NCBI RefSeq assembly: GCF_020184175.1
Contig: NC_065530.1
Span: forward strand, 65,263,260-65,327,259
Length of the DNA: 64,000 nucleotides
Reading direction: 5' to 3'
Source of the DNA: Aphis gossypii
Lineage: Eukaryota; Arthropoda; Insecta; Hemiptera; Aphididae
The first letter of the stretch is position 1, and each line of letters begins with the position of its first letter. Both the position numbers and the translations under genes were made by a program. A model generated the notes under the pieces. That model saw only the letters and a program-made list of their open reading frames with translations. It had not been told where the DNA came from and ran no database searches. Positions 54,696 through 64,000 of the stretch are shown in pieces.

Positions 54696-56200
54696 CGGGT
54701 GATACATTCTATTAATTTTTTGTACAAATATCTTTCATTAAAATTAAATTTATATTGTAGATTTATTCAAACGTTGTTAGAAAACGTATGCAATTTTTTA
54801 TTAAAAAATGCAATTAAATATGTTATTATACAGTTATTGTTTTATAAAATAATTATTGAGATGACAAAATTAGGAGCGAATACTGCCACAGATCTAAAGT
54901 ATAAATCTTTTTATGGTTTAGTATAGGCCTTCGGAAGTACGAAACCCTTTATTACAAATTTAAGTTGAGTTTTAAGGGACTTTACTACAACATATTTGGT
55001 ACATAACTACATATGAGTGGCTTTATAATATGTTTTTTATTGTTTTTACATTATTAAATTTTTATGAGTTTAGGAGTCATTACTTTATTATTTTTAATTA
55101 ATTAGTAGATATTTAATATTCTCATCTCAGATCAACTCATATAAAAAGATACGTACACGATACTTGCTGCTGATAGATGATTAATCTATAAACTCGTCCC
55201 GTGAAAATCTTTCAATAGTTATGGTGAATTTGTAGTACCTGCCATCTAAATCTAATTTCATTATGATACACTAAATAGAAAATAAAATTAATTCACAATA
55301 AATCGATATACTTTAGTATTCTAGACTTGCTCTACTAGGTAAGAGATTAACTTAGAATCGACACATAGTCAAAAATATTAATTCTAAACTCTCGTCTATG
55401 CATGTTTAAAACTATTTTAACAACAATAAATATATAATTTTAAAATTTAAACTATTAATATATATATAACTATATAAGACACCATTAATTGTAGGGCGCA
55501 GCTAAAAAAATCGATTTTATCAACATTTTTCAGATTATCACATTACGCTAAATTACAAACGCGGTTTCATACAGGTATTTAAATCAAACCATTTTCAATT
55601 ACTTACATATTATAAAATTTAAGAAGAATATTTGATGTTGTATTTTTCAATAAATTCTTCTCATAATTACCTTGACGCTTCTAAGAAATTCTTGCAATCG
55701 ACTGAAAGGTACGTAAACAGGCGTAGAGATGATATGTTTTTGATTTAAGCTAAAATGATTTTTTCTTCTTATTTCTCACTTTTCCTCTCTTCCTTTTTTT
55801 TTTACCTCTAAGTGAAGTGTTACTATTAGGTTGACAAGTGACGTCTTAATCAAGTAATGTAATCTCATGTAATATTTTACTATTTTCACATATTATGCTT
55901 ATCAATTATCATGCTATTTTGTATTGGTTGTATACTTTTCTTAACAGTAATAATAATAATAAAAATAGTATAAACAATTTCAAAACTTCAGTATTCCTGT
56001 GAACAGCGTTTCTGGAGTTGTAATGGCACTAACAGATGGCTCTACGTATGCGATTGTAAGCAACGGTTACCGACTTAATCCCCTCTCTTTCACTACCACG
56101 GTATTAGGACACGCACGTTCCTCCCGATATCAGCAACAGCGGTGGCAGCAGCAGCTATCGACCAACCTTCGGCGTGCGCGGTTGTTGTGGCGGTTGTGCG
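54696..56200. other. Intergenic DNA upstream of outspread
   Basis: AT-rich with no recognised gene. The last 200 bp, from about 56000, rise in GC toward the outspread promoter. Confidence 0.5.
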
Positions 56201-56494
56201 TACGTTTTTTTTCCAAAATAACATTCGTAGTCGGTACTCGTTGCGCTTACTCGTTCGGTGTATAGTGTTAATTTTACGCGAGTGATTAAATCGAAACGGA
56301 TTAGCTTGTGTCGTCGTTCAAACGTAATATTCTTATACAGTGTGCGAGAGTTTGTTATTTTCAGGAAAGACATTTCCTAACTTGAGATTCGTAATTCGTT
56401 TCGAATGGCTTCGCAAAGTCAAGTGGTGTCCGAGTTCGCGGGATTTTCGTCGGTTTTCGTCGTTATTGTTGGGTCACAGTGCGCGTAATAAACG
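56201..56494 (+). promoter_or_regulatory. Probable promoter / 5' UTR of outspread
   Basis: GC- and CpG-elevated DNA immediately before the outspread start codon. An in-frame TAA directly precedes the ATG (56489-56491), which fixes the start. The transcription start was not identified. Confidence 0.5.
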
Positions 56495-56626
56495 ATGACT
56501 GTAGGGCCCATGACACGGAACGGTGAATGTAAGAAGTTCTCGCCCAACATATTCAACAAGTCAAAATGTACCAATTGCTTCAGGCAGAAGGAGGAACACA
56601 GTGCCGAAGCTTTGGAGAGCAATCGA
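56495..56626 (+). CDS. osp: outspread (osp), first coding exon, partial gene
   Basis: 44 codons from ATG 56495 to a GTGAGT donor after 56626, ending in phase 0. The peptide contains [20 protein letters not shown], then [13 protein letters not shown]. This is the N-terminal signature of the outspread/MPRIP family ([19 protein letters not shown]), which precedes the first PH domain. MPRIP links RhoA, myosin phosphatase and F-actin; Drosophila outspread affects wing posture. Four cysteines in CKKF and KCTNC form a possible zinc-knuckle-like cluster. No continuation, such as a PH domain, was found downstream, so intron 1 exceeds 7.3 kb and the gene runs off the right edge. Upstream is in-frame stop, so no longer N-terminus exists on this exon. 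Confidence 0.85.
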
Positions 56627-59600
56627 GTGAGTGATATTATGATTTATAAAACGATATAAAAATATTTCATAATTTTCCGTGGCGAATACCTAGCTTAATA
56701 AGTATTAAGCTATTAAGCTTACCTATATGTGTAATATGAATCGTCGCGTATGTGTTAGTATTTAAATTTTATTTTACATAGCTAGGTTTATTGCAAAAAT
56801 AATGTATAATTCTTATTTTGAAACTATTTCTTCTAATAAGTAATAATATAAACTTAAGTACTTTTATATGAGTTTTAGTAAATACTAGATATCTATAGGT
56901 TTAAATATGTATTAAAACTTATAAAACTGTACGTGGTATCGTGGTTGTATATAGGTAGATAATAGAACCTGGTATACTGATTACTCGCACAAGTTCGATC
57001 GGACGTCGTTGCAAGGCTTCTTTAAAAAATATTTGTGGAACAACACGTAGTATAATATTTTCTATTCGTTTTTAATGCTATTATTTTGTTTTTTTTACCT
57101 TAGACGATTATTTTTGTTTTGTTTATAAGTACCTACGTATATTTTTATATATACAACCATTTGCAACGTTTTGCAGTGTGACAAAAATTAGTTCGATAAT
57201 TTAAGCTGTTAAATTGGTTTAAGCAAAATTTCAATAATATCTATAAGTGTACAAATGTCTATGTAAATATACAGGGTTACAATAGTCAAACATACACTTG
57301 TCTCGTTTTGTCGTTATTTATTTGTTAAATATTAATTTAACAACCCAACATAAATAAACTATTGCGTAATAGGACGTGTTATAAGTTGTTTTCGTTGTAT
57401 ATTTTCATAATCCGCCAAGACGTGTTGATTGTGTCTGCGATCATTAAATATATAAATGTAATTTTGTAGTTTAAAAGAATAAAGTCGAACGACAGGTATT
57501 CGTTGAGCTGAAAATATTTATGTTATTTTGCATATAACAATTTTCGGTAATTTAGATTACTGAAATAGTTCGAATGGGACAAATTGTTTACAGTTTCTCG
57601 TTGGAGTTTGGTACAACGGGTAGATTCACAAGTTATTAGGCCACTGGCTAGACGTGTTCACATATTTCTTGGTGAAAAAACACGGCAATTTTTTTACGCC
57701 TGACTAATATCTTCTCAATTCATACGAATATACGATTATAAATACTGACTTCGAGATAAGAGAATATACTGTATTCATGTTTCTGCAGAATATGAAGAAA
57801 CCGGTTTTTTTCAACGTTGGTTTCCTCCATGTGTACTTCAAAACTGTTTTTAGATCGACAAAACCTTGTATACATACCACTGGCGCTATTATGTTGGGCC
57901 AATCAAAATTGTTCAGATATCATTAGCCTAAACCGACCATCGTCAACACTACCTATAATGATAGTGTGTTTTCGACAGCTAGTACTGTTAGTAGTATATA
58001 ATCTTATGTAGTAAACTTGTAACTCGTATTAGTCGACTGTTTTCTCGATTATAAATGAATTTTATATGAGAACCAATTGGTGAATCCCGTTAAGTTTATA
58101 AAATGATACAACTGACGTAATCTGAAACGTCACATTTATTAAAAAAAAAAATCTCTGTGAAGGGTTTCTTTATCGATTTCACCAATTTGAAATTCAATAA
58201 CGACTTCGCGATTATGATTTCATTAATTAATATTGAAATGAAAGAGAAAGTCTATTGTTTTCCTCATTCGTAACATATAACTACGATGTCATTTTTTCGG
58301 TTTCGCTTGAACATTAAACAATAATTAATCGCGTCGGATTACAACTAGAAAGTCTGGCAGTATAGTCTAAATTTTCAGTTTAATTCAAAATTGGCATGAA
58401 AAATAAATAATTTCTGGTACCTATATGTGCTGTATTATTAGTACCAACAGTGTTAGAGTGTGTACGTGTTTAAAATATAATTCAACAATAATTCTATGCC
58501 ATTATACTTTTTCCCTTATGTCTAGAGAAGTTATTAGAGCTTGGTTATTTTCTAAGACTTTTTTTAAACTATATCATATAATTTATAATTTATATAGTTT
58601 AAACACTTACAAACATTTTCAACATTTGAAAATATTATCGTATGTATTATTTTATCGTAACACAGATGGTAACTATTTAATATGTATTCAAATACATTCG
58701 TGCTCGGCTTATTTAGTCCGAAACTAATGTTTTAATTAAGATTGTAGTATGTCAATAATTAGAAAATTGAGAAAGCATTCACGTTGAACGGGTCTGAATA
58801 ATTTTTTTCTTTTTCGTTGTTGGTGGTTGTATTAGCCAACTATTTTTTATTCCTTACTCTACGTGAAAATTGAAATGCACGGATTTATGTAATTTAAATC
58901 AAACTAAATGACAAGGTAGAAGAAAAAAACGAAATTGTTAAAACAATAATAACTGTTATTAGTTATTACTAAACTGATGAAGGCGATTTCGGTTTTATGC
59001 AACCCAGATTCTCCGGAAACAATGAGATTTTACTTTCCACTCTTGTATTAATGTATATTTACGTGCAAAATATTAAAGTTATGAATAGCATATTATTGTT
59101 TAAAATGTAAAATACTGTTTTCTTTCGATGATATCTTTTAGAATATTAGTGGTAATACAATCACGTTAAAAAAAATATTTACCGTTATAAAAATATAACT
59201 TAATTTAATAATTAATATTGATTTATCTTTGTTGATTATATTATTAATCATTTATAATTGTATACCTACCTAGATTGTTTTTATAATATCCATGTTAAGA
59301 TATAATTTGATAGATTAAATAAATAAATGATTAATTGAATATAGAAGTATTTTTACACTCACGCACAATGGCCTTGGTGCATTACATGTTTATTATATGA
59401 TAATATACTGATGGTTAAATCTTTCACGAATATATTATCGAGGCTTGCGTATCTTACCATACAAAGATACTGGAATAATTAACTACTATTTTTTTTTTAA
59501 TCATTTATTGGTAAAATAAATGTACCTAATAGGATCCTATTGTTAAAAAATAAAAATAAATAGTACTTATATCTTGAGATAGGTGAAAAATAATCTGAAT

Positions 59601-60649
59601 TCACATTAAAAATTATCTTATTGTAGTACGCACATGCAACTTTGAAAATAATCTTAATATCTATTTACTATTTACTAATTTAGTTTTGTGTTTATACTAC
59701 ATATTATTTCATTTTAAATTACTTAAATTTTCTAATTATTTGTGTATTATAAATAAACCTATTTTTCGTTATATGATTTTTATATTTTTTTGAATATTAA
59801 TACGATATATGTCTTTAGACCTGCATAATTATTGTATTTCTTACTGCGGGTGGTAGAAAAAAAGAACTCCGATGATTAAATACATTTGAATAACTCAACT
59901 AGAAACATTGGTGATTTGTTAGTCAAACTGTCAAAACATAAAATTAGAATACTTTAAACTTAAGAAAATAAAAGTGTGCCTAGACATAGGGAAAAAAATG
60001 TTTTATTTTTTTAGGTTTAATGCTATAATGTGAGGTGGAAAATATTTTTAAATTTATCTATAGATATATAATTTAAGAAATTTATTGTGTATGTATTCTT
60101 ATATTGGATCTATATTAATATTAAATTACAATATAAATTATTATAAATAAACAAAATACCAATATATAAATTTGTTAGAGACATTTAGATTTTAATATTA
60201 AATTCAATTAAAACTTAATGAAATTAATCCATAAAAAATTTAAAAGATGAATTATTATAACAGGATTTTTCGTTTGTGTATTTCTCCGTATTATTCGAGA
60301 ATAACATCATCGTTATTATTTTGCAATAATAAATAATAATAATATCTAATGATATTCCATTTTTTTTTGTAAGTAGTTTAATTAGTACATATTAATATAT
60401 TAAATTTTTACATGTTAGGTTTAAAATTTCGTATTAAATCTTTCGGCGTTTCAATGTTAGAGAGGGATAGTATTATGCTGAAACTTTTACCTTTTATTAG
60501 TGTTACATAATGTGCAATAAATCATTATTTGTTTCCGTTGTCAACAATATTTAATTTTTGCCCTTATATTTACTAATATAGCCAATTTGATCTTCTATGT
60601 TTATACATCGGTATCACCATTATTAGTCTATTTTTATTCTAGTCAATTA

Positions 60650-61040
60650 AGGTGATAATTTACGCGCATATAAAACTCTTGACAAGTGCAAAAATATTCA
60701 CTGATAGTCCTCTAAAAAAAAGTAGGTTAGGTCACTCTTATTTAGAAAATGTCGTTGAAAAAATGCCCAACAACAACGAGGAAAGAACAAGGTACAAATT
60801 TAGTAAAGAGAAATCAAACCAGACGTTGAATAGGAAACCCATAACGGGTCAGGACTAGTAGATCTGTCGATCCGTCTGTCTGTTGCGTTGTCGTCATTCA
60901 GCAGAACACACCGCTGCGACACTGCAGCAGTTGTATGTTGTCATCGTATTTGCAGTGAGCGTACCGGTATCTAAAATCGGTTTTGTGATGTATACAGATC
61001 ATCCCCGGAAAATGCGCACAATCTAGTAACGCAAACTTCA
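60650..61040 (+). promoter_or_regulatory. Candidate internal promoter or alternative 5' exon in outspread intron
   Basis: A GC-elevated island inside AT-rich intron. A TATA-like CATATAAAA at 60668 is followed 25-30 bp later by CACTGAT. Short open frames run from ATGs at 60749 and 60763 into a possible donor AAG|GTACAA near 60792. Neither frame's phase matches osp exon 1 (phase 0), so this could be a non-coding alternative 5' exon, an enhancer, or nothing. Confidence 0.25.
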
Positions 61041-63416
61041 GCAGTATCTTATTTTATTTTTCCCTGAAGAGGTGATTACGTTTATAACATCCATACGATA
61101 TACTGTGAGAATACATAATAAAAAAGATAATAACAGAAAATAAATAGTTACTATATAAATAATTACAACACTTTTTTATCATATTATTATATCAAGATTA
61201 AAAAAAAATTTAATCTAAATTGTTGAATTGATCATAATACTGCCAAAATATACGAATTTTCGATTTTGATAATCAGATTAAAAAAAAATATATATATATG
61301 TTTTGGACATATTTTTATAACACGATGTACTTACCTATAAATTATTAACAAATATTAAACAGCTATGACTAGAATAAATAATTGCTGTTTATACTGTTAT
61401 AACAATTTGTCTCTATTTATAAAAAATTTTAAAAGTTCATTATGATACAAATTAAATTTAAAATGTAATAATATCCTTATATATGGTTCAATTTATAAAT
61501 GCATGTATAATACCTATATATTATATACCTATAATATACGCACTATACAGTATAAAGTATAATACTGTATAATGATAAATACTTTATTTTATGATCTATA
61601 TTTCCAGTTAAAAAATACTTTTAAACGCTATTAATATTACCCAGTTGTTGGTATTTAAGACAGTGAATTTATATGATGATTTAAGGATAAATTAAATTTT
61701 TACTAGAACTTATTATTTCTATTTGGAATTAAAAAAAAAATAACTTTACTCGGCGAAGGTATAATATATCGCTAATTATAATATTAATAGTTATAGTTAA
61801 TACATACCTTCCTATGTTTTTGTTTTAATATTTTGCATTAAATGTTATGTTATATTATGTACCTATACCTATGTATTTAAAATACAAAATGTCCTATCAT
61901 ATAAATATATAGGTAATACATTTTGACACCACTCTTATATCTTATATAGATGTATATTGTGTATCTATATTATTATGTATTTTCAACGTATACACTGCAT
62001 TTTGTAACTGATATTCAGTACTTTGTAACAATGTAGGTATTAGATGTACAAGACTATGTATAAGATGTATAAGACATTAAAACTTACTCTGTTATTTTAT
62101 TAGAGTTCTGTTTGTAGGTTTTTTTTCAAGTTAATTTTTCACGGGCGACGTGTGAAGAAGTGGGAGGATAAAATATGGTCTTATGTACATGCCGAGGGAG
62201 AGGCCTATTATTCAGATGTGTTTAGAATTACGAAACATGTTGGCTGTTTATTAATTAAACTCGTGACATAGTTAAGAATATATTTTAATATCTTAAAAAA
62301 TGCTTGATAGATTTTCATTATTTTGTTTTGTTTTTAAAATGTAGAATTTCGTTTATGAAATCAACTTAAACTATATACTGCGGTCACTAGGTCTTAGAGG
62401 GTCATATACGTGACCTGGTTCGCCATGCATGTGTCGTTAATTTGTAATGCTAAATAATAAATAATTTGATGGTGTTTCCCCTTTTTTAGTATATTATAAT
62501 AGACTATAGTTCATTTAAATCGTGTTCTTACAATTTCAATCTAACAACATTAGATTACAACATTACATCATTCCTGTCATACTTAGATTCAATTATATTA
62601 TTGCAGCAGTATAGATTATCGATACTGGAAAAATATTTTAAAGAGAATTAATAATTTCAAATGCTCAAAAACTTTAAATACCTAATAATATAAGAATATA
62701 GGTTTGTACATTTAACATTCAAAAGCAAGCAGTTGTATTTACTTACGACTTTCAAGCTACATTGATGGCACATCTTAAATACACGTATTTTACTTTCACT
62801 TTAATCGAACTAATTAATATAGCTCTAGTGAAACTATTCAAGTACTTATACCTAATTATATTTATATATACTGAATAAACGTAATAGGGTTATAAAGTTT
62901 AAATGATATAAGTAGTGAATCAACATATTGCGGAGTACCTCTATACTATTTCACTTTGTTCATAAATATTTTATAATTTTTCAAATACTTATTGGTTAAA
63001 ACTAATTAATTTAACTTATTTAAAATTTGATTTTTATATAGGTATTAAAATTTTTAGAAAAATGTATAAAAAAAATGTAAGTTGTCATTAAAAAATTAAA
63101 AACAAATAATAAGTTTAATTTATTTTTCAAGTGTTATTTTATAATGAATTCTAATGAATAATTTAAAAAATTTACTTTTTGTTGTAATAATTAGTGTTAA
63201 TTATTGTTTAAAATATTACTCAATATATCTATGTAGGTATTGTTATGCATAATTGTTTATACCTAATTAAAGAACACTATTAATTATGATATATTAATGA
63301 CTTGTATAAGTACTTAGTTTTTTTATAGCTACGTTAAATTAAAAAAAAAAAGAAATTGTTCAGTTATGTTTTAAACAATAATTGTAATGACAAATATTTA
63401 TTTTAACCTTCTTAAT

Positions 63417-63436
63417 AATAATAATAATAATAATAT
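63417..63436. repeat. AAT-type trinucleotide microsatellite
   Basis: About seven consecutive ATA/AAT units in AT-rich intron. Confidence 0.7.
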
Positions 63437-64000
63437 AATTAGGTTAGTTACTCTGACGTTATTGTATTCATATAAAGTATTATAAACTTAAAGAAATGTA
63501 TACTCTGCTACAATAACACTATTTTATAAAAATTATAATTTAATATTTAAAAATTAAAATAATATGTATTACGGTTGAGCTTAGAGAGCATAATGCTATA
63601 GCTGACTAGTTGAGTGTAGGTATATGTTTTATTGAAAACTGTACTTCCATTTATTCGTTTATAGCTATAAATGTATTTATATATTTCTCTTCTTGTGTAA
63701 TTATATATATATTATAATATGTGTGTGTATGTGTTTTGAGTGCTCTAGTTGTTATAGGAATAAACCGCTTTAATAAAAATCCAAAAATTGCAACATGAAT
63801 TAATATTATATTTATATTGTTTATATTGGTGTTGTTTGTTTTTATACAACACTTGCCACATACGTATTGTAATGCAGTGTGTATTTTTAATCAGACCTGC
63901 GTGGTATTCAAAATACTTGTATATAACAAAAATAATTATGTTTTGATTAACATGAAACCATCAAACTTAAAATACGGAAGTATACTAAAAAAGCATGCAC

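Larger units (their letters stand above)
56627..64000 (+). other. First intron of outspread (over 7.3 kb, open at right edge)
   Basis: AT-rich intronic DNA. No second osp exon, other gene or transposon terminus was recognised. It includes simple repeats at about 61286-61298 (TA) and 63417-63436 (AAT), and a GC-elevated patch at 60650-61040. Confidence 0.55.

Noticed and set aside
54693..54926. 77-codon plus-strand ORF
   Set aside because: Starts in the arm of a foldback element. It is Leu/Ile/Asn-rich as expected from AT-rich DNA, with no domain.
60749..60792. Possible coding first exon of an outspread isoform
   Set aside because: Its donor phase (1 or 2, depending on ATG) does not match the phase-0 junction of osp exon 1, so it could not join the same exon 2 in frame.

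Overview
The window is nuclear DNA from an insect, most likely an aphid. The background is very AT-rich. Genes are split into many exons by GT-AG introns, most of 50-100 bp with a few of 0.5-2 kb. The decayed DNA transposons, Helitron and foldback elements, together with a CYP6-type P450, fit Aphididae. Species is not resolvable by eye, and no bacterial, phage or CRISPR sequence was seen. All gene models below were built by hand; every exon junction keeps reading frame.

Layout. (1) 503-11752, plus strand: THOC2, the large scaffold subunit of the THO/TREX mRNA-export complex, 29 coding exons, about 1473 aa. A decayed jockey-like LINE lies in its intron 16. (2) 15696-19031, plus: a four-exon CYP6-like cytochrome P450 of 505 aa. 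(3) 19.4-26.1 kb: a transposon-rich interval with a hAT-type MITE, a Helitron-end remnant, a ~535 bp foldback, and two tandem decayed copies of trimethylguanosine synthase (TGS1). The second TGS1 copy is split by a 1,935 bp Helitron. (4) 28.4-28.9 kb: two MITEs with 8-bp target duplications. (5) 29195-32447, minus: a 348-aa single-pass membrane protein with signal peptide, CUB-like domain, LDLa-like Cys cluster, TM helix and C-terminal PPxY. (6) 35734-49356, minus: a 26-exon ABCC transporter of about 1655 aa, best read as the sulfonylurea-receptor homologue Sur. (7) 49.4-56.2 kb: AT-rich intergenic DNA with a dispersed ~330 bp repeat and a second foldback. (8) 56495-56626, plus: first coding exon of outspread (osp/MPRIP family); the rest of that gene lies beyond the window.

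The genes look like unrelated neighbours: mRNA export, detoxification, a membrane adaptor, a channel-regulatory ABC protein and an actin regulator. There is no operon-like logic. I found no new multi-gene system. The observations most worth following are the two tiny perfect palindromes each flanked by 8-bp direct repeats upstream of THOC2, the Helitron-split TGS1 pseudogene pair, the altered P450 motifs, the catalytically degenerate NBD1 and GC-rich exon 2 of the Sur-like gene, and the CUB-LDLa-PPxY protein.
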